A DNA stretch of 64,000 nucleotides from Streptosporangium sp. NBC_01755 (lineage in GTDB: Bacteria > Actinomycetota > Actinomycetes > Streptosporangiales > Streptosporangiaceae), in contig NZ_CP109131.1 of NCBI RefSeq assembly GCF_035917995.1, positions 3,038,001 through 3,102,000 on the forward strand, read 5' to 3'. The first letter of the stretch is position 1; each line of letters begins with the position of its first letter. The position numbers and the translations under genes are program-made. The notes beneath the pieces are model-generated. The model searched no databases and had not been told where the DNA came from. It was given only the letters and a program-made list of their open reading frames with translations. Of this stretch, positions 26,730 through 35,000 are shown in pieces.

Positions 26730-26753
26730 ATATACTAATCTTAATTCGTATAT
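26730..26753 (+). promoter_or_regulatory. vapBC promoter/operator palindrome
   Basis: ATATAC (26730-26735) and GTATAT (26748-26753) are inverted around an AT-rich 12-base spacer, in an otherwise GC-rich region. TATACT also makes a good -10 element. Such a palindrome over the -10 box fits autorepression by the antitoxin-toxin complex. Confidence 0.6.
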
Positions 26754-26768
26754 ACAGGCGGGGGCATC

Positions 26769-26993
26769 ATGACCAAGACCCTGATCGACCTCGATGACGA
26801 GGCCCTGGCCGAGGCCGCGAAGTTGCTCGGCACCTCGTCCAAGAAAGACACGGTCAACGCCGCCCTGCGAGAGATCGTTGATCGACGCAGGCGGGCAGCG
26901 GCCGTGGCTCGCATGCGGGAGATGGTGGCTGAGGGTGAGATCGACTTCTCAGCCATCGATAAGGGTGACAGCACACACCAGGTCGTGGCGTGA
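26769..26993 (+). CDS. vapB: Antitoxin VapB
   Basis: Protein of 74 residues with the VapB ribbon-helix-helix start TKTLIDLDDEALAEAAKLLGT followed by SKKDTVNAALREIVDRRRR. The acidic C-terminal tail (EGEIDFSAIDKGD) should wrap the toxin. It overlaps the toxin gene by four bases (GTGA at 26990-26993). The palindrome just upstream is its likely operator. Confidence 0.88.
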   Translation: MTKTLIDLDDEALAEAAKLLGTSSKKDTVNAALREIVDRRRRAAAVARMREMVAEGEIDFSAIDKGDSTHQVVA

Positions 26994-27391
26994 CAGAGCT
27001 CTATCTCATAGATACCAGCGCCTTGGTCCGCTTCTACCGTGGCCAGGTCGGGACAGAATGGGACCAGACGGTCTCTGCCGGGCTCGTCGGCATCTGTGAG
27101 CCTGTTAGGCAGGAGTATCTCCGAGCTGTCGGCGGCCGACCAGCCTTCTACGAAGCCGGCAATCTGCTCCAGGAGACCTTCCCGTACTACGTCATCCCCG
27201 AATCGGCCTGGGACGAGACGAGCGAGTTGCAACGCGATCTCGCTGACAAGGGGTGGCACCAGAGCGCCTCCCCGGTCGATCTCCTCATGGCGGTAACGGC
27301 TCGGCATCACAAGCTCACCGTGCTGCATGCCGACGCTGACTTCGACACCATCTCCCGCCTGACCGGACAGCCGTCGCGCTGGATCAGTTGA
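26990..27391 (+). CDS. vapC: Toxin VapC (PIN-domain ribonuclease)
   Basis: Protein of 133 residues starting at a GTG that overlaps the vapB stop. PIN residues: Asp in LIDTSALVRF, Glu in EPVRQEYL, Asp in SPVDLLMAVTA and Asp in LHADADFDTI. It fits standard VapC length. Expected role: Mg2+-dependent cleavage of RNA when VapB is degraded. Confidence 0.9.
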   Translation: MTELYLIDTSALVRFYRGQVGTEWDQTVSAGLVGICEPVRQEYLRAVGGRPAFYEAGNLLQETFPYYVIPESAWDETSELQRDLADKGWHQSASPVDLLMAVTARHHKLTVLHADADFDTISRLTGQPSRWIS

Positions 27392-27474
27392 CAATCTTCA
27401 GGGGATCTCGGGTACGTCCCGTTCCGGCCGAGGCGGACCGGCCCGGAAAGAGCGCACGCTTTATATGACGTCAC

Positions 27475-27512
27475 CTACCGCGCGGGCGCCTTTCTTGGCG
27501 CCCGCGCGGTAG
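27475..27512. terminator. Perfect 16-bp hairpin terminator
   Basis: CTACCGCGCGGGCGCC (27475-27490) and its exact complement (27497-27512) enclose a six-base TTTCTT loop. It stands between vapC and the converging genes on the minus strand and can end transcription from both sides. Confidence 0.8.
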
Positions 27513-27568
27513 GTCGTCAACGGCACGGCGGTCCTGGACCGGGGAAGGGATGGGGCCGCCGTGCCTGC

Positions 27569-27941
27569 TCAGAAGCGGCCGGTCCCGGCGAGCGCCCAGC
27601 GTTGGATGATCGCGGTCATCTCGGCCTCGCGCATCTGGACCTTCAGGCCATCGATGGTGCGGTCACAGATGATCAGTGGCTCTGGGGTGGACCAGGTGGC
27701 GATGGCATGGAAGAGCCGACTGCCGGTGCCGTACAGCACGGCCCAGCCCGGCCAGGTGATCTCCAGCATGGCGGCCTGCTCCTGCGCCTCCCCGGCCGCA
27801 GTCTCCGTGACGACAACCGCCTGGGCGTTGGCCTCCTTGGCGATGGCCTCCTGTCGGTCGGTCTCGGCCCGGAGGGCCTCCAGGCTGTCGGCGTCGACGG
27901 TGCGCTCGGCCCCGGCGTGGAAGGCGGCCGGGGAGGGGACT
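27569..27941 (-). pseudogene. Hypothetical protein, start apparently lost
   Basis: A coherent coding frame runs from just after the oligopeptidase stop to a TAA/TGA-type stop at 27569, about 120 residues: an alanine- and glutamate-rich helix (LEALRAETDRQEAIAKEANA, then AAGEAQEQAAM) followed by LEITWPGWAVLYGTGSRLF and a mixed tail. Similar actinobacterial hypothetical proteins of this length exist to my knowledge, but no function is known. No ATG, GTG or TTG occurs in frame before the internal ATG at 27769, so either only a 66-residue C-terminal form is made or the 5' end was deleted. Confidence 0.45.
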
Positions 27942-27950
27942 GTACCGTTC

Positions 27951-30095
27951 TCAGTGTGGTTCTGCGGCGGTCTCGTGAAGACGCATGGTTGTTTTCTTCG
28001 GTGACAGACCCGTGTGTTTTCCGGCGAAGGCCAGGATGTCCACGGTCAGGGCGCGTTCTTTGCTCGCGGGAGAGGCGGCGTGGGCGGTGTCGGCTTCTCG
28101 GCGCATAAGGATCGGCCGGTCACTGCTGGTGGCGTGTTGAAGGGCCGCGCACATTTTGGTGACGTGGGCCTCTCCGGTCTGCAGATCGGTTACCGCGCCG
28201 GTGAGGAGGAATGCGGGATAGCGGGCTCCGGGCGTGATGTTGTGGTAAGGGGAGTATGTGAGGAGCCATTGGAGTTGTTCGGGTTGGGAGGCGGTACCGA
28301 ATTCGTCGGTCCATGTGCATCCCAGGCCGAAGTGTTCGTAGCGCACCATGTCACATAGCGGGCCTTCGGCGATGACCGCGGCATACAGGTCTGGTCGCTG
28401 TGTGGCGGCGGCGGTGACCAGTAGCCCGCCGGCGGATTGGCCAAAGATCGCCAGTTGGTCGCGGGTGGTTCGACCGGTGTCGATGAGCCAGGTCGCGGCG
28501 TCGTTGAAGTCGCTGATCGCGCGGTGTTTGTGTGGTCCGCGGCCGGCGTCGTGCCAGCGTTGGCCTTCTTCGCCGCCTCCGCGTACACAGGCGACCGCGT
28601 AGGTGCCGCCGGCGCCGACCCATGCGGCTGCCATGGGGAAGAACCATGAGCGCATCGGCATGCCGAAGCTGCCGTAGCCGTAGAGGAGGGTGGGGCGGGG
28701 GCCCTGATGTTCTTCAGCCGGGGTGAACAGGAGCAGCGTGATCTCGGTGCCGTCGCCGGCGTGATAACGCACGCTGCGGCTGCGGATTTCTGGAGTATGT
28801 CCGGCTATTGTGGCGCCGGTTTCTTGTTCCGTCTTCCCGCTGGTGGCGTCGTGGCGATAGATGGTGGGGGGTGTGGTCGCGTCGCAGTAGCTGAACCATG
28901 CGTGATGCCCGTGTGGGATGTTCGTGCGCAGGGATGACACGACGCCCGCGCCGGGAAGGGGCAGACCGGTGAGCGGCCGGCCACTGGCCAGGTCGTGCAG
29001 TGTCAGGGTGGAGGTGCCGTGGCGGGCGCGTGCCACCAACAGGAGGGGCCGCGGAAGTGCAGGACCGTCCAGGACCAGACACTCGTCCAAGGGGGCTTGG
29101 GGATCTTCGGCTAACAGCGCGCGCCATGCTGCTGGGTCGGTATCGTGCCGGTGCGCCGTACAGATGCGGCCACACGGGGCCTGGTAGTCGGTGACCAGCA
29201 GCAGATCGTTGTCCGCGAGGAAGCGCGGGAGAACACGGGCGCGTATGGTGCGCCCGTCCACGATCTTGACGAAATGCGGGGCTTCCGGATCGGTGAGCTC
29301 GGCCACGTACACATCGTTGTATGAGGCGGGCCCGGCCATCGCAGTGATCGCCAGACAACGGCCGTCGGCGCTGACCGTGAGCCCGTAATAGTGGTCTGGG
29401 GCATCATCGCCGCCGAACACCACCGCGTCGGTCCGCCAGGGCGAACCGATCCGATGCAACCTCACCCGCCGCTGCAAACGCATGTCGCCGGGGGCCAGTT
29501 CCTCATCGGGAACACGGCTGACGTAGTAGAACGCATCCCCTCCCGGCAGCCAGGCAAGCGAGGTGTTACGGGCGCGTGGCAACGGCCCGTCCACCACCTC
29601 TCCGGTACGCACGTCCAGCACCATGATGTCGCTGCCGGGCTGCTCGGCGACCTCCATTTGGACGGCCACACGTTCGCCCTCACGCGATGGCCACCAGGCA
29701 TACAGCCCGGTACGACCGGACGGATCGATCGCTACCGGATCGACCAGCACCCGCCTGTTCCCCGCAGGGTCAACGACGAGCAGGCGCCGTTGCTCGTCCC
29801 CACGGAGCTGCTCGGCAAGGAACATGACCGAACCACGCACCATCGGAGGTTCCGACACGCCAAAGGATGACACCTGATCCAGCAAAGACGCCCACGACTG
29901 CTTCTCACGCCATCCGGCGCGATACGCGCGGAAGAGATGATCCTGGGCCGCGGCCCAGTCCCGCACGCGCGCATCATTGCCGTCTTCCAACCACCGGTAG
30001 GGGTCGGAAACCGGGGTTCCGAACAGATCCTCCACCGCATCGCTACGCCAAACGGCAGGGTAAAACAATCGCGTCACAAACGCCCCCCGATGCAT
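27951..30095 (-). CDS. Prolyl oligopeptidase-family serine peptidase (S9A)
   Basis: Cytoplasmic oligopeptidase of about 714 residues. The N-terminal segment DPYRWLEDGNDARVRDW is the S9A signature, followed by a seven-bladed propeller that filters short peptides. The catalytic domain has RPTLLYGYGSFG, the nucleophile in FGQSAGGLL (GQSAGG in place of the common GGSNGG), an Asp in LLTGAVTDLQTGEA and His in ADTAHAASPASKERA. A GTG at 30146 is in frame, but the ATG at 30095 or a GTG at 30077 gives a more typical N-terminus. The Asp loop is atypical for S9A (usually GDHDDRV), so substrate range may differ. Confidence 0.85.
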   Translation of the reverse strand: MHRGAFVTRLFYPAVWRSDAVEDLFGTPVSDPYRWLEDGNDARVRDWAAAQDHLFRAYRAGWREKQSWASLLDQVSSFGVSEPPMVRGSVMFLAEQLRGDEQRRLLVVDPAGNRRVLVDPVAIDPSGRTGLYAWWPSREGERVAVQMEVAEQPGSDIMVLDVRTGEVVDGPLPRARNTSLAWLPGGDAFYYVSRVPDEELAPGDMRLQRRVRLHRIGSPWRTDAVVFGGDDAPDHYYGLTVSADGRCLAITAMAGPASYNDVYVAELTDPEAPHFVKIVDGRTIRARVLPRFLADNDLLLVTDYQAPCGRICTAHRHDTDPAAWRALLAEDPQAPLDECLVLDGPALPRPLLLVARARHGTSTLTLHDLASGRPLTGLPLPGAGVVSSLRTNIPHGHHAWFSYCDATTPPTIYRHDATSGKTEQETGATIAGHTPEIRSRSVRYHAGDGTEITLLLFTPAEEHQGPRPTLLYGYGSFGMPMRSWFFPMAAAWVGAGGTYAVACVRGGGEEGQRWHDAGRGPHKHRAISDFNDAATWLIDTGRTTRDQLAIFGQSAGGLLVTAAATQRPDLYAAVIAEGPLCDMVRYEHFGLGCTWTDEFGTASQPEQLQWLLTYSPYHNITPGARYPAFLLTGAVTDLQTGEAHVTKMCAALQHATSSDRPILMRREADTAHAASPASKERALTVDILAFAGKHTGLSPKKTTMRLHETAAEPH

Positions 30096-30146
30096 TGCCC
30101 CGCCTGCAATTAGGTCGAGGCACTGCGGCCTTACGCACCGCAGCAC

Positions 30147-30618
30147 CTCGGCTCATTCAGCTACGACTCGCCGCGAAGAATGTCCGCCTGCCAGCCGCGT
30201 ACGCCTCCAAGGCGGGTAGTCGGAGTGGAATCACGATACGGTAGGTATCCATTCATGTCAGCCTCCCGAATTCGTCGATTCGCCCGGAATGAGCGATTAC
30301 GGCGACAAGTATCCCCGCGCCTGGGATCAATAAACACAGGCGCCGCCCTCGACGGTGAGCGCCAATCCTCCTGGATCCTCGATACATGCGGACCGGAGAG
30401 CCGGCCAGCCATATCGGCTATCCTCCTGCTAAAATTTCGTGCAAGAGAAGAAGGCATACTGGAACGCCACGCTAGATCGATCTAGCACAACAGTAATTCG
30501 GAGCCTTTCGAGATAGATCCCAGGGCTTACGGAATTCTCAAGACGGCGTTGACCTTCGGCCACCTCGATCCCGCGGCGCCGGCGATGGAGGCTCGAAGCG
30601 GTCCGAGACTCCGCGGCG
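30147..30618. other. Gene-free region with one perfect palindrome
   Basis: About 470 bases without a convincing gene. It contains the 16-base perfect palindrome GCTAGATCGATCTAGC at 30471-30486, in an AT-richer stretch, possibly an operator for either flanking gene. Confidence 0.4.
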
Positions 30619-31092
30619 TCAACACCAACCCCTGCCGCCGGTCATGGAAGAGGTCACGTCTACGTCGTAGTCGTCGCTGTACTCCTCGCCTTCCTCCTTC
30701 ACGACCCACACAGAGAAGCCAACATCTCTACCACCAACGGACTTGACAAAGCAGCTCACCCCTTCGCCATCCTCCCCCGGAGGGGGTTTCCAGCCCTCCA
30801 TGATCGCGGCGTCTCGATAGAAGGACAGCACATCGGCTACCGGGCCTGAAGAGCGATAGGACTGCACGACGTTCACTAGCCGGCCGTCACTGTGGCAACC
30901 GGAGCTGCGTCCCCCCTGGGGCGTCGCGGTCACCGGATGAGCATCGAGAATGCTGAGCGTGGCCAAGGAAGCGGCGAGCCGGTCATCCTCAGCGGTACAC
31001 CCATCGGGAAGCATCAGGAAAGCGACAAGAGCAACCAAAGCAGCACCGCCCCCTACACAGACGACAAGCACCGCAATCGTCGAGCGCTTCAT
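30619..31092 (-). CDS. Small membrane-anchored hypothetical protein
   Basis: Protein of 157 residues starting KRSTIAVLVVCVGGG, with one strong N-terminal transmembrane segment (about 4-26) and a short extracytoplasmic domain holding cysteines in SSGCHSDGR and VSCFVKS that could form a disulfide. The segment SGPVADVLSFYRDAA is typical of small secreted actinobacterial proteins of unknown role. LPDGC is not a proper lipobox. A longer frame to 31146 adds only an unlikely tail. I do not recognise the family. Confidence 0.65.
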   Translation of the reverse strand: MKRSTIAVLVVCVGGGAALVALVAFLMLPDGCTAEDDRLAASLATLSILDAHPVTATPQGGRSSGCHSDGRLVNVVQSYRSSGPVADVLSFYRDAAIMEGWKPPPGEDGEGVSCFVKSVGGRDVGFSVWVVKEEGEEYSDDYDVDVTSSMTGGRGWC

Positions 31093-31204
31093 AGTCGGGA
31101 GCCTAAGTCCCTGCTTACTCACTGAGCCAGAGGAATGATCGATCAAGGGCTGTCCCCATGGTCAGCCGGGGTCGATACCGACCGGCCGCAGGCTAAAGAT
31201 CAAG

Positions 31205-32116
31205 TTAGTCCTCGGGGTTCTGGCCGCGTGTTCCTGCTGTCGGGTTGTTGTTCCGTTGGTCGTCGGCGTTCCAGCTGGCCAGGAGGCGGATCGCGTCGGC
31301 TTCGGGGGTGCCGGGCTGGGGGGTGTAGACACTGATGATCTGGCTGGAGACGGCGTCGATGCGGAGGGTCTCGTAGGGCAGTGTGATCTCGCCGATGAGC
31401 GGGTGCCGGAAGGTCTTGGTTCCGGCTCGGGGGGTTCGTACGTCGTTGGTCGCCCAGCGCGTCCGGAATTCTGTGCTGCGGGTGGCGAGTTGTCCGATCA
31501 GTTCGGTCAGGTCGGGGTCGTCGGGGTGGAGACCGGCCTCGATGCGCAGCGTCGCCACGGTGTCGGCTGTGATCCGGTCCCACTCGGGGAACAGGTCCCG
31601 GGCCCTGGGCTCGTCGAGGAACAGGAAGCGGGCGCTGTTCGGCCGTCCGGGCAGGTCGTACACGGGGGCGAGGAGCGCGCGCCCGAGTGCGTTGGCCGCG
31701 AGGATGTCGAACCGGCCGTTGAAGACCACTGCGGGTAGGTGGTCCATCGAGTCCAGAAGCACCCGGATTCCGGGGTTGACCAGGTCCTTCGCCGCGCCGC
31801 GGCGCCGCTTGCGGGCCGCGGGGGTCAGAGCGGCGAGCAGCCGGTCGAGGTGGGCGCGTTCGTCGTCGTCCAGACGCAGGACGTCGGCGACGGCATCGAC
31901 GACTCCGGCGGAGGGCCCGGTTGCCTGGCCGCGTTCGAGCCGCACGTAGTACTCCGGGCTGACCCCGGCGAGCAGCGCGACCTCTTCCCTGCGCAGGCCT
32001 TTCACCCTTCGGCGGGTGCCCTGCGCAGGAAGGCCGGCGTCGGTGGGGGTGACCCGGGCGCGGCGGGTGGTGAGGAACTCGCGGACCGCCGCCCGCGCGG
32101 CCTCCTTCTCGTCCAT
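31205..32116 (-). CDS. XRE-family regulator with MmyB-like ligand domain
   Basis: Transcriptional regulator of 303 residues. The N-terminal helix-turn-helix reads RRRVKGLRREEVALLAGVSPEY followed by YVRLERGQ, and the C-terminal two thirds is the MmyB-like PAS-type ligand domain (AVVFNGRFDILAANALGRAL, then FLFLDEPRARDLFPEWD). Such regulators are usually divergent from an oxidoreductase gene that they control. Here the divergent gene is an aldo/keto reductase reduced to its first 50 codons, so the presumed target has been lost. Confidence 0.85.
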   Translation of the reverse strand: MDEKEAARAAVREFLTTRRARVTPTDAGLPAQGTRRRVKGLRREEVALLAGVSPEYYVRLERGQATGPSAGVVDAVADVLRLDDDERAHLDRLLAALTPAARKRRRGAAKDLVNPGIRVLLDSMDHLPAVVFNGRFDILAANALGRALLAPVYDLPGRPNSARFLFLDEPRARDLFPEWDRITADTVATLRIEAGLHPDDPDLTELIGQLATRSTEFRTRWATNDVRTPRAGTKTFRHPLIGEITLPYETLRIDAVSSQIISVYTPQPGTPEADAIRLLASWNADDQRNNNPTAGTRGQNPED

Positions 32117-32322
32117 GAGATCAAGGATAGGCCCGGCCCACGTCCCGTAAGGGGTCCCTGTGAGTACCCCTTTTCTCAGTGCCTGTCGAGATGTGGTGAA
32201 CCGATGTTGGCTGGGTGTCGGCGAGATCGAGATCGCCGCCCCGGGTGCCGCGGACGCGGGCCCTGGCCGCTTTCTTCTGATGCGCCTTCCTTCGACGTTC
32301 CCGATGAGAAACGAGTTCTCTG

Positions 32323-32481
32323 ATGCAGCACGCCATGCTGGGGAGCCTGCGGGTTTCCCGGATCGGCCTGGGTGCCATGTCCATGGCCGGCACCCTCCTT
32401 TCCGGCGGCGGCCTGGACGACGCTGAATCCATCCGCGCGATCCATCGCGCGCTCGACCTCGGCGTCACCCATCATCCGTGA
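32323..32481 (+). pseudogene. Aldo/keto reductase, N-terminal fragment
   Basis: The ATG at 32323 opens [18 protein letters not shown] and [18 protein letters not shown], the first strand and helix of an aldo/keto reductase. The homology ends at about 32470 and a TGA follows at 32479, where the sequence becomes a methyltransferase in another frame. About 270 residues are missing, including the catalytic Asp-Tyr-Lys-His set. Confidence 0.8.
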
Positions 32482-33148
32482 GTTCGCCAAGGCGCCGACC
32501 GTTGTCGCATCGGTGATACCGAGCGGCAAAGCTCTCGCCCGGCAGATGACAGCACCGGTTCCGTCCATGGGACAACCGGTCGTCGTGGAACTCGGCTCCG
32601 GCACCGGTGCGTTCAGCCGGACGATTCAAGACCGACTCGACGGGCGTGGGCGGCATATCGCCCTCGACGTCAACGAGCGTTTCACCGCCCTGCTGACCGA
32701 ACGCTTCCCCGGCCTCGACGCGGTCACGGCGGATGCCCGTGACGTCTCCGCCATCCTCGCCGAGCGCGGCCTCGGTCAGGCCGATGCCATCGTCAGCGGC
32801 CTGCCGTGGGCGTCGTTTCGGCACGAACGACAGCGTGAACTGCTCGACGCCGTCGTGGACGCCTTGTCGCCACAGGGTGCCTTCACGACCTTCGCCTATG
32901 TCCACGCCCGCCGGTTCATCCCGGCTCGCCGGCTCCGCCGGTCATTGGCGGATCGGTTCGAGGAAGTCGTCCTCGGGCGGACCGTGTGGGCGAATCTGCC
33001 GCCGGCCCTGGTGTATCACTGCCGTCGTCCCCGGCCACGACAGCGAGACCACCAGGCGGCCGGCGTACCAGGCCACGTCATGCCGGCAGATCGATCCGGT
33101 GCCGGAGATGCCAGCCCCGCGATCAGCACTGCTGGTGACGGTGTGTAG
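32474..33148 (+). pseudogene. SAM-dependent methyltransferase (phospholipid N-methyltransferase-like), 5' truncated
   Basis: From the junction the frame reads [22 protein letters not shown], then VVVELGSGTGAFSRTI (SAM motif I), VNERFTALLTERFPGL and VSGLPWASFRHERQ (motif IV region). This matches small PmtA/rRNA dimethylase-like methyltransferases. The natural start codon is gone; internal starts at 32513 (GTG) or 32546 (ATG) could still give a product with an intact SAM site. After ALVYHCRRP, where relatives end, the frame runs on for about 30 unusual residues, so the 3' end is also altered. May or may not be functional. Confidence 0.6.
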
Positions 33149-33265
33149 TACCTCCGGGAAGCCGGTCAGGCGTCCACACCAGCCGGTGTCGAGGATCTTC
33201 CATTTGACCAGGTGCGCGAGGTTGCGTTCCACGGCCGCTCGGAGCCGGTTGTCGGATCTTGGTCG
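33128..33265 (-). pseudogene. IS5-type transposase, C-terminal relic
   Basis: On the minus strand about 45 residues read RLRAAVERNLAHLVKWKIL then DTGWCGRLTGFPEVLHTVT, the characteristic C-terminal ERxxAxLKxWKIL helix of IS5-family DDE transposases, which carries the last catalytic Glu. Nothing else of the element is recognisable. It lies at the altered 3' end of the methyltransferase gene and may have caused the rearrangement. Confidence 0.55.
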
Positions 33266-33454
33266 ATTGCTGTTTCCCGCCCTTGTTGTCGTCGCCGCTT
33301 ACCCACCAACGAACCGATTTTCCGAACCGGGCGGAGTAAACGCCCTGCTTAGGCGCCCGCTGGCATCACTTGACCTCAAGTTAAGTCTAGGTTGCATGAT
33401 TCATATCAGGGCGTCGGCCCTCATCTCACATCGCCGCATGAGGGAGAACGCATT

Positions 33455-33817
33455 GTGAGCGCGGAGACCGGTTTCTACTCGATCATCGACTACACCGTTG
33501 ACGGCGCCGGTACCCAGCGTGAGCTCGTGGACGCCTTCGCTGAGATCCAGGAGCGATGGGTGCGTTTCTACCCCGGTTACCGGTCGGCCCGCTTCCACGT
33601 GAGCACCGACGGCACCCGGGTTTACAACGTCGTGCACTGGGCGAGCGAGGCGGACTACCGCAACTTCGTGGAGACGTCTGACACCGAGGGCCGGATGGTC
33701 GCCATCCAAAAGGCTCTGGAGGGACTTTCCGGCGAGGCCGAGGCCCGCATGAGCGGAGTGCCCACCTACACCGTCGTCCGCGAGGTCGGTCCGGGGCCGC
33801 AGACAACCGGTTCCTGA
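33455..33817 (+). CDS. Antibiotic biosynthesis monooxygenase (ABM) domain protein
   Basis: Protein of 120 residues with the ferredoxin-like ABM fold: YSIIDYTVDG, FAEIQERWVRFYPGYRSARFHVS and VVHWASEADYRNFVE. Members are cofactor-free monooxygenases acting on polycyclic aromatics, or heme- or stress-related proteins. The GTG at 33455 has AGGGAG eight bases upstream. The gene follows decayed DNA but is itself intact. Substrate unknown. Confidence 0.8.
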   Translation: MSAETGFYSIIDYTVDGAGTQRELVDAFAEIQERWVRFYPGYRSARFHVSTDGTRVYNVVHWASEADYRNFVETSDTEGRMVAIQKALEGLSGEAEARMSGVPTYTVVREVGPGPQTTGS

Positions 33818-33932
33818 TCCGACTGACCCGGTCCTCCCTCTGTCCGGGCGCGAACGCCTCGCTATCGATGGACCGGCTCCGTGTCCCCGGCCACGTCCAG
33901 CGGCCGGTCCGTCATATGCCGAAAAGGAAGTC

Positions 33933-34580
33933 ATGAAGGTTGAAATCTACGCTGACGTGCTGTGCCCGTGGTGCTTCATCGGGAAGAGACGTATTGCAAC
34001 CGCTCTGGCACAGGTCGCCGACCGCGATCGGCTGGAGATCGTCTGGCGCAGTTACGAACTCGCCCCGGAGGAAGGCCGACTCCCCGGCCCGACGGCCGCC
34101 GAGGCGATGAAGGGGTGGTGGGGCGACCAGGCGCCCGCCAGGATCGCCCGCATCCAGGCGATTGGTGCCGCGGAAGGCCTGGAACTCAACCTGCACGCCG
34201 CCCGGCCGGTGAACACCTTCGACGCCCATCGGCTGTGCCACCTGGCCGTCGAGCACGGTCTGGCCGACGAGGTGATGGAGCGTCTGCTTCGCGCCTACCA
34301 CACCGAGGGACTCAACATCGCCGACCCGCAGACACTGGAGCGCCTGGGGGTCGAGGCCGGGTTGGACACCACCGAGGTGCGCACCACCCTGGCCGGTGAC
34401 GCCTACGCCCAGGACGTCAGGGCCGATGAACACCGCGCCGCCGAGCAGGGCGTCATCGGTGTCCCTTCGATAGTGATCGACGGAAGCCCCCCCGTCTCGG
34501 GTGTCCAGTCGCCTGCCGAGCTCCGGCGGCTACTGGAGGACGCCTTAGCCGCGTCACATGCCGTACCAAGGCACGCGTAG
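33933..34580 (+). CDS. DsbA-family oxidoreductase (FrnE-like)
   Basis: Cytoplasmic thioredoxin-fold protein of 215 residues. The active-site motif CPWC appears at YADVLCPWCFIGKRR, and the cis-proline loop at VIGVPSIVIDG, with the helical insertion of the FrnE type between. Such proteins act in disulfide chemistry or isomerisation, and FrnE was named from frenolicin biosynthesis. The preceding ABM gene is on the same strand, 115 bases upstream; a shared role in polyketide-like redox chemistry is possible but unproven. Confidence 0.87.
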   Translation: MKVEIYADVLCPWCFIGKRRIATALAQVADRDRLEIVWRSYELAPEEGRLPGPTAAEAMKGWWGDQAPARIARIQAIGAAEGLELNLHAARPVNTFDAHRLCHLAVEHGLADEVMERLLRAYHTEGLNIADPQTLERLGVEAGLDTTEVRTTLAGDAYAQDVRADEHRAAEQGVIGVPSIVIDGSPPVSGVQSPAELRRLLEDALAASHAVPRHA

Positions 34581-34599
34581 CCCAGATCAACCGGGAAGT

Positions 34600-34650
34600 G
34601 CCCCTAATGGGGTGAATCGAACCCCGGCCTCCTTCATTACGAGTTAGAAG
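34600..34650 (-). pseudogene. tRNA-Thr(CGT)-like 3' half (possible attachment site remnant)
   Basis: Reading the minus strand, CTCGTAATGAAGG followed by a GGGGTTCGATTCACCCC T-arm-like sequence resembles the anticodon loop to T-arm part of an actinobacterial tRNA-Thr(CGT). The 5' half and a proper anticodon stem are missing. Such 3' halves are left by integrases that use tRNA genes as attachment sites. The neighbouring 34660-34760 stretch has repeated CCACGATCGTC and palindromes GTCCATGGAC and CGTTCATGAACG, which could be arm-type recombinase sites. Confidence 0.4.
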
Positions 34651-35000
34651 CACGACCGTCCAGGACCGTCCACGATCGTCTTCCGGGCCTGCTCGGGCGG
34701 GCTTCACGAGGTCCCTCAGTCCACGATCGTCCATGGACGTTCATGAACGTCCAGCGCTGTTGTTAGTCCTCGATATCCCTGGCGGGATGCCCGTTCCGGG
34801 GTGAAAATCGGGGTGGTTGCTCGCCGACGTCGTAGGTGCTTGGTCTGGTTAAGGCCGTTTGTTAGTCGGACGCCGGGAGCCGCGCCGTGGGCCCTTCACC
34901 GTGCTTTGAGCACGCGGATTAGATTCGCTTCGTCCTTGCGGCTCTTGCGGGCAGCTCGTGCAGGGTGCTCGCAAGCGGTGACGACGGCAGGAGAGGCGGC
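34651..35000. other. Repeat-rich non-coding region and left end of the IS110 element
   Basis: No protein gene is supported. The first 110 bases hold the CCACGATCGTC repeats and short palindromes. From about 34800 the DNA is probably the non-coding left end of the IS110 element; in IS110-type elements this end is known to encode a guide (bridge) RNA. Small stems such as GTGC-TTTGA-GCAC (near 34910) are visible, but the RNA borders cannot be fixed by eye. Confidence 0.4.

Noticed and set aside
30161-30457. 98-codon minus-strand frame upstream of the oligopeptidase
   Set aside because: Arg-rich, no ribosome site, no recognisable features.
34600-34650. Functional tRNA-Thr gene
   Set aside because: The 5' acceptor, D-arm and a pairing anticodon stem are absent.
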